A DNA stretch of 64,000 nucleotides from Ashinkailepas kermadecensis (lineage: Eukaryota; Arthropoda; Thecostraca; Neolepadidae), in NCBI GenBank assembly GCA_034440615.1, contig JAOTOM010003187.1:1-64000 (forward strand). Direction: 5' to 3'. A program made the position numbers and the translations under genes. Below are positions 1 to 10,417 of this stretch, one piece after another. The notes below the pieces were generated by a model that saw only the letters and a program-made list of their open reading frames with translations, was not told the origin of the DNA and did not search any database. Position 1 is the first letter of the stretch. Each line of letters begins with the position of its first letter.

Positions 1-195
1 CCCCATGTGTTGGCTGTCCTGATCTATGGGCAGCTCACCTAGGAAAGCCCCACATTGAAAGACCCAATGAAGGTGCATACAGCCAAATTAGGATAGGCTG
101 CTGCTGCATCTGATATGGGGACGACATTAAAAAAAAAGAAAAAAAGAAGTATTTTTTTCTTCCACGCTGCCCAACCCGCATCCCAAACTTCGGGG
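1..195. other. No feature seen
   Basis: Unique-looking sequence with a short A-rich run. No exon signal or repeat was recognised. Confidence 0.5.
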
Positions 196-204
196 CAGTT
201 ACGC

Positions 205-285
205 CCAGCCGTGTGGCGCAGAGGTATGAACTCAAACTCGAGATCCAGAGTTGGCGGGTTCGAAGCTCTCCAAGAACCCTGCTTT
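205..285 (+). repeat. tRNA-like SINE head
   Basis: An A-box-like TGGCGCAGAGGT (near 213) is followed about 35 bases later by a B-box-like GGTTCGAAGC (near 257). This is the spacing of an internal RNA polymerase III promoter. A T-run follows near 284. No clean cloverleaf acceptor stem is seen, so a SINE head or decayed tRNA pseudogene is more likely than a working tRNA gene. Confidence 0.5.
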
Positions 286-299
286 TTTCAACCGCATTA

Positions 300-1060
300 T
301 TTTGCATTTTTAAATTAGTAAGAACATTACTGCGTGCCATCAAACATATTGAACACGCTAACTGTAACCTTAATCCTTGGCAACGCGGTACATAGTTTAT
401 CGTCGCTTTACCGAGGCTTATTTGCCGACGCACCCGAGCAGAAATCAGGCATATTCCAAATTCGGTGGAGAAATTCGGCGCAGCCTGGCAATCGCACTCG
501 TGACGTCACAGCTCAGAAATATGGCCCAATGGAGGTTGCAGAAGTGACACCTACAACACCTGCTTGTAAGTTATATAAGGTCAAAACCCATCACCAAATG
601 TGTCTGGAGAGACTTGATAGACACTAGCGCGCATTAAATGCCACAAATCGTGATGGGCGTTCCTCAGAACATCCAAAATCGTAACATCCAAAGAAAAAAT
701 TCCAGTTACAGAAAATCCAGCGCCTAAAGTCTAAATTTGAGGTTACGGTCGACAAATGTGACGGAGGTGAGACATTTGTGGTGCAATTGCGCGCAGTGTT
801 TAGTCCGGAGGCCAATCTCATGTGACGTCGTACCGAGTCGTTTTTGTACTTCGCACATTCTGATGTATCTGCAGATTGGTGTGATTTTAAATAGTGAATA
901 AATAGCTTGCTGATATTTAATTCCCAAAGGAACAGTAGTTGAAGAAGTTTGCAGGTAAGCTTGAACAAGTCTAGTCCATGCCTTTTTCTGATTTGTGCTC
1001 AGGGTTTCCATGTTAATATCACATAACTACCACGTTTGTCCTCAAGAAGACCTGTTTTTA
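300..1060. other. No gene recognised
   Basis: Short overlapping frames occur on both strands, none with recognisable domains or splice context. One short TATATAAGG-like motif is present. Nothing else stands out. Confidence 0.4.
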
Positions 1061-1495
1061 GTTTACTTTGATTAATATTTTCATTCCGCTGCTCTTAGTG
1101 CTTTTTCTGCCCAGGATTGGGGCACCTAGTGTTGCATTTCCGTTTAGGGGTTGGCACACCTTTTGGTAAATTTACAGCTTAAGGTAATTTCTGATTTCTG
1201 GAATTTTTTTTAATGCAATGTTTAGGAATGTGATGAACATGATGTTACTGCTCATTTTGGTAAATTTGTGTTTTAAGGTGTTTTATGAATTCGTGGAATG
1301 TATCATTTCAATGCAATGCTTATGAATGCTTATGAGGATGGCACCACTCATTTTCTATACAAATGCCTACATTTCAGGTTGTGAGCAAAATAACACCACA
1401 AAAGGCTTTGAATTAGGTGACATAGGATAAGATATTTTTGTTTATAAAAAGAAATGCAACATAACCTAACCTAACCTAGCCTAACCTCCCTTTGG
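1060..1495. repeat. Dispersed repeat with telomere-like CCTAA tract
   Basis: Contains phrases such as GAGCAAAATAACACCAC and an ACTCATTTT module that recur in the same or opposite orientation near 56940-57120, 60440-60720 and 61080-61500. It ends in a short degenerate CCTAA run (near 1460-1487). This is a dispersed family rather than a telomere, because the tract is short and interstitial. Confidence 0.55.
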
Positions 1496-1532
1496 AGAAA
1501 AACAAAACCAAAACATCAAGTTGTAAAAATTT

Positions 1533-2007
1533 CAAGCAATGTATTTTTTTAACATAAAAAATGTTCCCCATCTTAACATGTTTAAATGTAAAAGAACAAT
1601 AACATGTTGAAAGTACTATATTTTCAGGAATGGAATCATGTGCTGATAACATTTTCTGTGTTATAAATTTGCAAATCAGATCTACATCATTAGTGTTAAT
1701 AAATATTAGAAATTCATAGAAATGCATACACCGGTTTGCGGACAAGAAGTTATTCGAATGATTTCTGATCAAGCAATGTATTTTTTTACAATAACAAATG
1801 TAACCCATCCTAACATGTTGAAATGTAAAAGAACAATAACATGTTGAAAGTACTATATTTTCAGGAATGGAATCATGTGCTGATGACATTTTCTGTGTTA
1901 TAAATTTGCAAATCAGATCTACATCATTAGTGTTAATAAATATGAGAAATTCATAGAAATACATACACCGGTTTGTGGACAAGCAGTTATTCGAATGATT
2001 TCTGATG
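1533..2007. repeat. Two-copy tandem duplication, 237-bp unit
   Basis: CAAGCAATGTATTTTTTT begins at 1533 and again at 1770, and the two copies are nearly identical. The unit is a multiple of three, so a 197-codon frame on the minus strand (1476-2069) runs through both copies as a duplicated 79-residue block. The frame is AT-rich, has no known domain and is probably fortuitous. Confidence 0.8.
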
Positions 2008-3040
2008 TATTGGAACATGACAAATGTTTCATGATAGAAGCAGACAAAGTTAAAGTACTTATATCTCAATAAGTGGTCAGTTCACTAACAAGACAGCAAA
2101 TTCACTCAAATAGCACTCAAAACACCAGGCGGCCCACTCTTTTTGCAAGTTTAAAATGGATGACAGTGCTTTCTTGAATCATGTTTAAAGCACATGAAGG
2201 AAATGTATTGCTGACACTTGTAAGGAACTGATGTGTGTAACGTTTAATTAACATTTATAATGTACTGATGTTTGTACACAAAATATAGCTCACTATTCTA
2301 AATAACATGGGAAGTATGATGCCATATATCATGGCTGATTTATGGGCAAACGGTTATGCAGCAGATTCCCTGCATTGTTACTTAGTTATTTGGGCTTTAG
2401 GGCACATCGACCATGTTGATCACATAGCTCCCTGCATTGTTGTTAACTGATATATCAGTATGTTTGCAAATTCACTTATGAGTGAATCCATACCATTCTC
2501 ACTGGGGTATAGAAGCTACATCATAACATTGCTTCTACAATGCATATAACAGAAAGCCATCTCGATTGTTCTACTTACTCAGGACACCATAGAAGTCAAT
2601 GAAGCCAATGAAAACCATAGAAGTCAATGCAAATGTTACTTCATCCCCTGTGTTGTTAATGGAAACAGAAGTCTCTTGAACCATATGTTATGTCCTTCAC
2701 AGTGTTGCTCCATCCATCTCCAACTCCAACCCTGACAAAACTTCAGGAGCTCATCCATCTCCAAAGCAGTCTGTTGAAGAAGGTATGTATTGCAGCATAA
2801 CTACTGTGACTTGAATTCCATGGTATCCATGTTGCCTTACAATCCATCCTTGCTGATCCATGTAGCAGATGTTTGACTTTCCTCAAACTGTCTGGATAAC
2901 TGGGGAGATGAAATCACATGTGAGAGATGAAACAGATGAACTATTCCTGGATTCTTATGTTGCATCATTGCATGGCACAGTGACATACCGAATGGGGAGG
3001 GGGGAATTGTGGGCAGTTGCCTCCCCACCCCATCCTGATA
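2008..3040. other. AT-rich sequence with no gene seen
   Basis: Apart from the short insertion at 2380-2429, no exon or domain signal is seen. A loosely repeated phrase built on CATAGAAGTCAATG occurs near 2590-2630. Confidence 0.4.
2380..2429 (-). mobile_element. Ultra-short hairpin retroposon, copy 1
   Basis: A 50-bp member of the seven-copy family. It is flanked by a perfect 12-bp direct repeat CCCTGCATTGTT (2368-2379 and 2430-2441). On the minus strand it begins with a decayed form of the GGGCGC arm and ends in the conserved CCCAAATAACTAAG tail. Strand is assigned by treating the TAAC-rich end as the 3-prime tail. Confidence 0.8.
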
Positions 3041-3044
3041 GGTT

Positions 3045-4010
3045 GTGGGGCCCCCAAGAATCCGCCGAGCTCAGGAAAAAAATGCGCCATGCTCCCTAAA
3101 AATTGCACTCGGTCCACCAAAAATCGTACCGGGGCTCAGAAAAATGACATTGGGGGCCCCCAAAAGTAGTGCAGGGGCCCCCGATAATGACACTGGGGCA
3201 TCAAAATTTGCACCTGGGCCCCTGAAAATCATGTTGGGGCCACAAGAAAAGTCGTGCCGGGGTTCAAGGAAGTCACGACGGGGGCCACAAACGGTCGGGC
3301 CGGGGCCTCCTGAAAATCACGCTGAGACTGGGGTACTAAGAATTATCACCCGGGCCCCTGAAAATCACGCTAGAGGCCTGACAGGTCCCACCGGGGCTCT
3401 AAAAGTCTCGTTGTGGTCACCCAACAAATGAAGCCGGGTAAATGAAAAACAGTCCGGAAACGGAAAATCAATCTGGGATCTCAACAAGGGCTCCAAAAGC
3501 CCACAAAACTTGTTGGGCCCCCAAAAACGTGTCGTAGCCACCGCAAGGGATCCCAACAAGAGACCACGGAGCCCCCAAAAATCGCACTTAGACCAAAAAA
3601 ATGTCACGCCGCTTCTCTTGAAAATCTCACTGGGGCCAAAATGTCGTGCCGGAGCCCCACAAGTTGCAGCTGGCTTCCCAAGGACCAATATATACCCAGA
3701 ATGTCACCTTGCGGACGCAAAAATTGCGTCAAGGATCCACAAAATAAGAAGTCGTCGGACGCCGGAAAAGAAACCTGTTGAGGCACCGAAAAAAAAGCAC
3801 CGAGATCTCCAAGAAACGTACCGGGCTCCAAAAATAGCCTGCAGGGGGCTTATAAAATATACCTCACCACAAAAACCACAAGGAGGCTCCATCGAATCGA
3901 CCAGAGCACCGGAAAATTCAAAATTGGTCCCGAAAGAAAATTATCCGAAGGGCTTTTCTACTCTCGATCGTGCAATCTGCGGAAAAAAATACGTTGAGCA
4001 GCCACAGTGG
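3045..4010 (+). repeat. GC-rich degenerate 21-bp array (array 1)
   Basis: Diverged tandem copies close to GGGGCCCCCAAAAATCGCGCC, about 21 bp each with small indels. The open frames at 3045-3431 and 3510-4040 read as seven-residue units of the Gly-Ala-Pro-Lys type. This follows from the period and from the scarcity of stops, so they are not annotated as genes. The same array type occurs at 18.1, 38.7, 51.1 and 51.6 kb. Confidence 0.75.
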
Positions 4011-5095
4011 CGTACTAAAGGGAAAAATTCCCCTCCCTAATGTCAGGCACCAAGGAAATACTTTCACCCACCGTCATCACTGTTCAGGTCTGCTGTGCTC
4101 TGATGCTCCATCAATGCCGGTGTGTTTTAGCCTGCATCTGATCGCTGAAGTATTTTTATTTAAGCCGGTGTGTGTTTGTTGGTGTGTGGAGTGAGGAGGA
4201 GGGTAACGGTGACGGTAACGGTGACGATAGATCCGAGCCCACTATATGGCACTGCAGTCGCATGCTATTACTCAGAGTTGTTATGTTGACATGTACTGAG
4301 CACTGCTCTTTTAATTATGTAACTTCACCAGTTATTGGACGATTTTCACCGTTGGTGAGGATGCTGAATAAACATACACATCGTCGAATAAAAAATCAGA
4401 ATTTCTGAGATCGGAAAATATAGTGGGCTAAATCCGATTAGTTTTTTTTGGGGGGGGGTCTAGTGCGTTGGCACTTCGGCCCCTCAATGTTTTTCAAAAG
4501 TCGACACCCCTGCATGCATCACATATACACTACCTCATGAAAAGTGAAAAATGTTAACAATTAATGTTGCAGAATGTGCTGCCGTTAACAGCTTCAGATG
4601 ATCACAAGAAAACACTGGGAGGTATATTTATAGTGGATACAAATGCGATAAGAAATTATTGTTCTGCAAGGAGGCCATGGTATAACTCAGCCAGGTCTGA
4701 TGAAGACTGGTTGTAGATAGGGCCGGTATCCTGGGTTTGATGCATTGCAAACTCATTGCCTAACTCTCAATTTGAATTGCATGTACAAATAAAATTGCAT
4801 GACCAAGTGATGTGTTCATGGTCTACCTCAAGGCTGTCATAAGGTTGGCCCACCAGGCGCTGGCATGCCCTTGGCCTGACCTTCAGACCAACAACTGGAG
4901 CCAACGTAGTGATTGAACAGTGAATGCTTCATTTGCTTAAAAAAAACAGCAATGTTCGTGCGAGCACATTCAGTCTTTTGTGCTCTTGAATTATATTTCA
5001 CGGACAATTACAGTCCATTGAAGTTTAAAAAAATGTAGGAACCTCAACAGTTAATTTTAGCTAAAAACATAGCACAACGCTTTCACTTCCTTAAA
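4011..5095. other. No gene recognised
   Basis: Contains a short GGTAACGGTGAC tandem (near 4200), a T/G homopolymer stretch (near 4440) and the possible SINE at 4670. No exon signals were found. Confidence 0.4.
4670..4755 (+). repeat. Possible second tRNA-like SINE
   Basis: GGTATAACTCAGCCAGG resembles an A box. CTGGGTTTGATGC, about 50 bases downstream, resembles a B box. The spacing is a little long and no tail or target duplication was found. Confidence 0.3.
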
Positions 5096-5099
5096 TAAA

Positions 5100-5258
5100 G
5101 TCCTGTTCACGGTTCACGGAACCTGCGGTCGCTGCGGCTCTGCGGTCAAAATAGGCTCCGCCTACCACCGAAACGTCGTCAGCTGCGTCAGCAGCGGGAC
5201 GCGCTTGAACGCTGCCGCGGCCCGCTAGTCAAAGCATGCGTTAGATCATGCACGCGCA
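5100..5258. other. CpG-rich block
   Basis: Much richer in CG dinucleotides than its flanks, with repeated CTGCGGTC-like words. It could be an old promoter or the subterminal part of a DNA transposon. It directly abuts the MITE at 5262. Confidence 0.35.
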
Positions 5259-5261
5259 CTG

Positions 5262-5550
5262 GCGGATCCAGGGGGGGGGGCATTCCGGCCATGGCCCCCC
5301 CCCCAAGCGCTTCAAAGGGGGGCCATAGTGTCCTTTGGCCCTCCCCAAACTAACAAAAGTAAACTTAATTAAAACGCAGTAACCTTTGCTCAGGTTAAAA
5401 AATAGCGTTCCGTGTGAAATAATCTCCAATTTTACAGGTATTTTGTTATAATTGTTTGGAAGCACAATATGGTAGCATAGTAGATTCTGACACATCGAGG
5501 GTTCTATGCTGTTGAAGTTCTGCTTACAGCAAGAGATGACCAAATCAGCA
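5262..5550. mobile_element. hAT-type MITE, copy 1 (one end missing)
   Basis: Begins CACTGGCGGATCCAGG and is colinear with the element at 5787-6084 over almost all its length, including the GGCCATTCCGGCCATGGCC block and the AGGTTAAAAAATAGCGT block. The distal inverted terminus (GGATCCGCCAGTG) is absent, so the right end is lost or rearranged. Confidence 0.75.
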
Positions 5551-5594
5551 GTTTCATTATTCCTTCGTCAGACAGGTTCATGAAGTTTGTTTAG

Positions 5595-5775
5595 CCAGTA
5601 ACGGGCAAGCGGACCCAGTGAGCCAGATTTCGAAAGCGGAATTTGAACAGGATGTTTGTGCGAGTGACCAGTTGAGCCCAGTTGAGCAGCATGTTTCGTA
5701 TGTTGGTGTTGGGGTTGCTAAGATGAAGAGACAGGTTACATTGACTGATCTTTTCAAGAAGAATAGCAAGAGGAG
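5595..5775 (+). CDS. Probable exon of a transposase-derived protein
   Basis: A roughly 60-codon open stretch with codon-like composition. It is bounded by a pyrimidine-rich acceptor ending TTTAG (5594) and a donor GTATGT at 5776. The last residues read MKRQVTLTDLFKKNSKR. That resembles the N-terminal segment of many hAT/ZMYM-type transposase-derived proteins, where a Gln-x-x-Leu-x-x-aromatic (PIP-box-like) motif precedes a basic patch. It sits between two copies of the same MITE, and the right-hand copy starts 11 bases after the donor. No downstream transposase exon was found, so this is either a relic of an autonomous relative or an exon of a longer domesticated gene. Splice sites and family placement are inferred by eye. 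Confidence 0.45.
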
Positions 5776-5786
5776 GTATGTATTTA

Positions 5787-6084
5787 CACTGGCGGATCCA
5801 GGGAGAGGCCATTCCGGCCATGGCCCCCCCGAAGCGCTTAAAAGGGGGCCATAGTGTCTTTTGGCCCCCCGAAACCAACAGAAGTCAACTAAATTAAAAT
5901 GCAGTAACCTTTGCCGAGGTTAAAAAATAGCGTCTGGATGAAAGAATCTCCATTTTAAAGGTTTAAAAAAAAAATAATCGTTTGGAAGCCAGTATGGTAG
6001 CATAGTAGATTCTAACACACATCGAGGGTTCCATGCTCTAAGCTCTGCTTACAGCAAGAGTTGACAAAATCGGATCCGCCAGTG
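5787..6084. mobile_element. hAT-type MITE, copy 2 (both ends present)
   Basis: About 298 bp with 13-bp inverted termini CACTGGCGGATCC / GGATCCGCCAGTG. Possible 8-bp target copies TATTTACA and TGTGTACA differ at two positions. There is no coding capacity. The interior matches the copy at 5262. Confidence 0.8.
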
Positions 6085-6229
6085 TGTACACGTGCATGAA
6101 CTTTGACGTGGTACAAGACGTTGAACAAGAACGTGAACGTTTTGGTAAACAAGAACAAAAATCCGGTAACATAGAAACGGTGAAAGGATTATGGAAACAG
6201 GAAACACAGGAAATTATGTTGTCAATTTT

Positions 6230-6440
6230 TTTTTCTTCACATGGGCCCCTTTGCCAAATAGTGGTCGAAATCCGGTGCTTTTAACCAAAAATAGCGGGAG
6301 AAGGGGCCCTCTCCAAATCCGTTCGACCCCTCCCCTGATGTAATTCCTAGGTACGCCACTGGGGGAGGGGGAGGGGAGGGGTTGACGCCGAAAACTGAAA
6401 GTTGCCCCCCCCCCAAACCGGTGGGCTAGATCCGCCAGTG
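6230..6440 (-). mobile_element. Nested hAT-type MITE termini
   Basis: On the minus strand, CACTGGCGGATCTAGCC (ending at 6440) is followed by a second terminus of the CAGTGGCGTACCTAGG type (near 6345-6365). Both are common hAT-MITE start forms, and G/C homopolymer runs lie between them. The inner ends were not resolved. Confidence 0.5.
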
Positions 6441-7189
6441 TGCACGCGTTATTGCAGTATTCCATGTATATATTTTTTTTCCACGTGTATATGGTGAGTC
6501 TCGTAAAGCGCTTTCCAAATCTGCCATTAGTTCTGCGCTACCCCAAATATTTCATGAGATACTGGGCTTAACGTGGTTTTTCCCCATCGCCCTCAATGCA
6601 TTCTGCCCTCCAGGCTAGTTCACGGTTTTGCCGCTGGACGGCGCCACGGCTCATGGACCCCTCCTGGATCTACCTGCGGTGGACCTAGCCCTATGGTAGT
6701 ACACCAGGCCAAATCGAAATTTAAGCCAAACAAGCTCCCAAAATCTGTGGCAGCTTTGCCCCTTGGATTCACGAAATAAGATGTGCTTATCATGAAATTC
6801 GATTGTATAAAACAGCATCTGGGTGCAATCTCGTGAGCTTCTTTCCCGGTGCAAGGAGTGGTGGCGGGATGAACGATGTAACACGCCGTTGGAAGTGACG
6901 CAATCATGCGTGCAGGAGCCTTTCTGTTAGAAGGTTAGCTCTCTAGAACATGTCTTCAAAACTGTCCAGAGTCGATACGCCGCAATTTTGCCCCATGTCG
7001 ACTTTGAACACTGAATATTAGTCTTTTGACTTCGTACATTAAGGTGCACTTTTCATATATGTAGAAGCGATTGAGTTGAAAATTGTCCCAGATCCGTTAC
7101 TTTTAAAGTAGCTCGCATCCTCATGTTTCACACCAATAGTATGTTTTACCGTTTTTGATCTTGTCAGGAAATTGGTAATATATTGGATT
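6441..7189. other. No gene recognised
   Basis: Intergenic-looking sequence. Short frames only, with no splice-bounded coding signal. Confidence 0.4.
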
Positions 7190-7546
7190 TTTGAAACCAC
7201 AGCCGCATAGACCTCTACCGGGGGCGCAACTAACCCTTGCTATCGACGCCAAAGATAGCTCCGACACCACTGTACCGCAGCCATTATCGCGCCGGACTAT
7301 GGACCGGCGCCAGTGGTTGGTCGGGGGATCACCTGTTTTCCCCGATGGCCGAGCCACAGGCAGTGGCCGGTCACCGTGCGGGAGGGCGACGGACCAGTCT
7401 GGAGCGGCGGCAGTGTGCGCGGCGCGCCGACCCGACCGTGTGGGCTGACCTGCAGCGCAGCGCGTCTGTACTCGCCGTCTGCAGTGGACAATGTGAGAGT
7501 GCCGGACGTCGGCCGTGACCGTGCAGGACCTAATCGAGAGTGAGCC
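7190..7546 (+). promoter_or_regulatory. CpG-rich promoter/5-prime UTR candidate
   Basis: A block of high G+C and dense CG dinucleotides immediately upstream of the exon-1 ATG, contrasting with AT-rich flanks. It ends TGAGCC just before the ATG, so the upstream frame is closed. No TATA box is obvious, which fits a CpG-type promoter. The transcription start is not determined. Confidence 0.5.
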
Positions 7547-7702
7547 ATGTCCGAGGCCGGCACGTCCATACCGCATGGCAGCGACGACCCGAACCGCGTG
7601 CGGTACGAGCGACTGCGTCAGCGCTGGTACGCGGCCCACCCGCAGACGTCCGGCACGGAGCCGCCACGAGTGGCTGGCTGCCCCTCCCAGTACAGATGGA
7701 AG
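7547..7702 (+). CDS. Exon 1 of a Cys/His-rich five-exon gene
   Basis: 52 codons from an ATG that is preceded, two codons upstream, by an in-frame TGA. The exon ends on a complete codon at the donor GTAGGT (7703). The encoded segment is polar and charged (starts MSEAGTSIPHGSDD, with an ERLRQRWYAAHP stretch) and has no signal peptide or membrane segment. Third positions are strongly G/C. The next in-phase exon is proposed at 21953, leaving a 14-kb first intron filled with tandem arrays and retroelement relics. I do not recognise the family. Joining this exon to the next is supported only by compatible phase and composition. It is the least certain junction of the gene, and an unrelated first exon or missed exons in the intron are possible. 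Confidence 0.6.
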
Positions 7703-7724
7703 GTAGGTCACCAGCTCAGCTCCG

Positions 7725-8065
7725 CTGATGCCAGTCCAGGCCAAACACATGGTGCATACCGAGTGTAGCTGCGGAGCAGACATTGGTCAGCAGTTCAGCG
7801 TAGGATGCCAGCCGAGGCCTGGATGCGTCTGGGTGTAGCTGCGGAGAAGACATTGGTCAGCAGTTCAGCGTAGGATGCCAGCCGAGGCCTGGATGCGTCT
7901 GGGTGTAGCTGCGGAGAAGACATTGGTCAGCAGTTCAGCGTAGGATGCCAGCCGAGGCCTGGATGCGTCTGGGTGTAGCTGCGGAGAAGACATTGGTCGC
8001 AGTTCAGCGTAGTGGATGCGTCTGGGTGTAGCTGCGGGGCAGACATTGGTCAGCAGTTCAGCGTC
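7725..8065. repeat. 70-bp minisatellite at the start of intron 1
   Basis: CAGTTCAGCG recurs at 7791, 7861 and 7931, giving an exact 70-bp period. There are about four to five copies, with one shortened unit near 8000. The array begins within 30 bases of the exon-1 donor. Confidence 0.9.
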
Positions 8066-8180
8066 TGTAACACGGTTCACTAGGTACACTAATCAGATAT
8101 GTTCCAAGCAGGGCTGGAGATCTCTGCCGAAACCAGGGGGGTCTAGGTCCTTGTTTTCAAAATATTTTCAGATTGAATAG

Positions 8181-8240
8181 TTAGTTAGTTAGTTATTTGG
8201 GCTTTAGGGCGCTTCGACCAGAATTGATCATTCGCGCCCA
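8181..8240 (-). mobile_element. Ultra-short hairpin retroposon, copy 2
   Basis: A 60-bp insertion between perfect 12-bp repeats CAGATTGAATAG (8169-8180 and 8241-8252). On the minus strand it runs from the GGGCGC arm through the hairpin to a tail of four TAAC-type units. Confidence 0.9.
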
Positions 8241-8429
8241 CAGATTGAATAGGGAAATTGACAAATTAACATTAGCAGGGTATCAAACCAGGGTGTCCAG
8301 ACACCCTACCCTACCCTCTCCGGCCCCGCCACGATCCACCCGGGATCTCCAACAATTTTTTTCAAGCATTGCACATGTAGCAATTAAAATAAGAGCTCCA
8401 ACCACTAAATGGTGGCTTAGTACTAATTA

Positions 8430-8690
8430 TGCCTCGGGGTGGTGAGCTTCATGATGCTTCGCCTGTTTTGCTGTCATGTGGTATGTACCAATTTGACCTT
8501 AGCGTGGTACGCTTCGCGGCATTCCGACCTATTTGGCTCATGGTAGCGTGGTACTATTTGTACCAAGTGTGGTGCGCTTGACAACATTTCACTGTTTTGG
8601 CTTACGATCACGTGGTACCATTTGTACCTCAGTGTGTTGGGCTTCGTGACGTTTGGATTGTTTGTCTTCGTGTGACAGGTATCATACACA
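8430..8690. repeat. Degenerate tandem repeat, about 68-bp unit
   Basis: GTGGTA..ATTTGTACC phrases recur near 8476, 8546 and 8611, each followed by a GTGCGCTTCG-like phrase. Three to four diverged copies. Confidence 0.6.
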
Positions 8691-8917
8691 TACACATACA
8701 TACAGTATCATATGGACGGGTTAGATAAGTATCAATAGTCGATGGCTGTAACATGTGCGTCGATAGCGTGTGCGTAGGCTCGTGTACAGGTGGTTAGCAA
8801 TTTTTCCTCAACTAGAAAAGTTGGATCTACATATAAGCCAAACTTTTCAGAATGCTACTTTCTGAACTGAAGATACGGAATCAACGTTGCTGAATCAACG
8901 TTCAGACGTTGCTGTGA

Positions 8918-9395
8918 AGCATGTGCTGCTATGTTAGTACATACACGGAAAAAGACGGTGTTCAAAGTGCTCTACGCAAGTCTGACCTCTGGATAGCTCG
9001 AGACCAGCTGAATCCTTCATATCAGTAAAATGTGTAAACTGCTAATGGACTTTGCCATGCAGGCGGATAACGTTCCACAGACCCACACACCGCCATCCAC
9101 GTCGGACATCAACGTGCGTGTGCTCGATCATACCATTGAAATTGCTACACGCACCCCCTAACTAACATATGTATGTACTAACATAAGCATGTGCTGCTAT
9201 GTTAGTACATACACGGAAAAAGACGGTGTTCAAAGTGCTCTACGCAAGTCTGACCTCTGGATAGCTCGAGACCAGCTGAATCCTTCATATCAGTCAAATG
9301 TGTAAACTGCTAATGGACTTTGCCACTGCCATCCACGTCGGACATCAACGTGCGTGTGCTCGATCATACCATTGAAATTGCTACACGCACCCCCG
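8918..9395. repeat. 268-bp tandem duplication
   Basis: AGCATGTGCTGCTATG begins at 8918 and at 9186, and the following 200 bases match closely. The first copy carries about 33 extra bases (around 9057-9090) that are absent from the second. Confidence 0.85.
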
Positions 9396-9775
9396 TCCTC
9401 ATACCCGACTACGCCAGGCATATACGCCTCGCACTCCTGTCCTCACACCCGACTACGCTAGGCATATGCGCCTCGCACTCCCGTCCTCACACCCGACTAC
9501 GCCAGGCATATACGCCTCGCACTCCCGTCCTCACACCCGACTACGCTAGGCATATACGCCTCGCACTCCCGTCCTCACACCCGACTACGCCAGGCATATA
9601 CGCCTCTCACTCCCGTCCTCACACCCGACTACGCCAGGCATATACGCCTCTCACTCCCGTCCTGTCCTTACACCCGACTACGCCAGGCATATACGCCTCG
9701 CACTCTCGTCCTTACACCCGACTACGCTAGGCATATACGCCTCGCACTCCCGTCCTTACACCCCGCTACGGCATA
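9396..9775. repeat. 44-bp minisatellite
   Basis: Units of the form GCACTCCCGTCCTCACACCC... start at 9431, 9475 and 9519, an exact 44-bp period. About eight copies, decaying at the right end. The 136-codon frame across it is a repeat artefact. Confidence 0.9.
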
Positions 9776-10214
9776 CATTTGCACCTCCCACTCCCGGTTG
9801 TACACCCAGCTACGCCAGACATATGCGTCTCCCACTTAGCTGAACGAAGCCCCTGCATGACATGATTTATATGTACAAAATGTGCGGAAGCCTGAGAAAC
9901 ATAGTTCCATATCCACGGGCGTTGACGTTAGGCGTCAGACGCAATGTTACTGCGGACATCGAGAGGATCTCCAGTAAAGAAAGAAAACAGGTGCCATTCA
10001 AGAACTCTGAAACATGCGCCCCGACAAGCGGTCCCGGATGCTCACTAGTGTGTGCGCGAAGAATATAGTTACGATTTGTGAGACTCTGTCTCCATAAAAT
10101 ATGATGCGAAGTGCATTTATGAAAGTTAGCTTGCCTTCAGAAGTCAATTTTATAGCGACTTGCAGTGACCTATTGCGCATATTGTTACTTTCCGTATTTC
10201 CTTTTTGAACTATT

Positions 10215-10310
10215 TTCCACCATAGACGGCCGGCCGCCGGCCGCTTCCGGCCCGTCACCAACCGCCCGCCATTCTAACATGGCGGGGCGCGGGATTCTTA
10301 TTCCCTGAAT
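10215..10310. promoter_or_regulatory. CpG-rich promoter-like block
   Basis: Contains nested GGCCGGC palindromes, a CTTCCGG word (ETS-type site) and CCGCCAT-TCTAAC-ATGGCGG, an inverted pair of YY1-like words (10265-10284). It is sharply more GC-rich than its flanks. The ATG in the palindrome opens only a nine-codon frame. The target gene is unknown. Confidence 0.35.
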
Positions 10311-10417
10311 GTTAATGGGCCCCAACGCCAAAGTTACAGGCAGATTTTCATATTTGAAACGACAGGCGATGTGTCTGGCATGAGTTCCACCACCATTAGA
10401 GTTGAGGCCGACATATT

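Noticed and set aside
205..285. Functional tRNA gene
   Set aside because: A- and B-box-like words are present, but no paired acceptor stem or anticodon arm could be drawn, so it is treated as a SINE head.
1455..1490. Telomere or chromosome end
   Set aside because: Only a few CCTAA units, degenerate, and part of a dispersed repeat seen in both orientations.
9057..9120. Exon between 8.9 and 9.4 kb reading a DINVRV segment similar to the HINVQV start of exon 2
   Set aside because: It lies in a tandem duplication. The second copy lacks the acceptor, and no proper donor follows. The resemblance is six residues.
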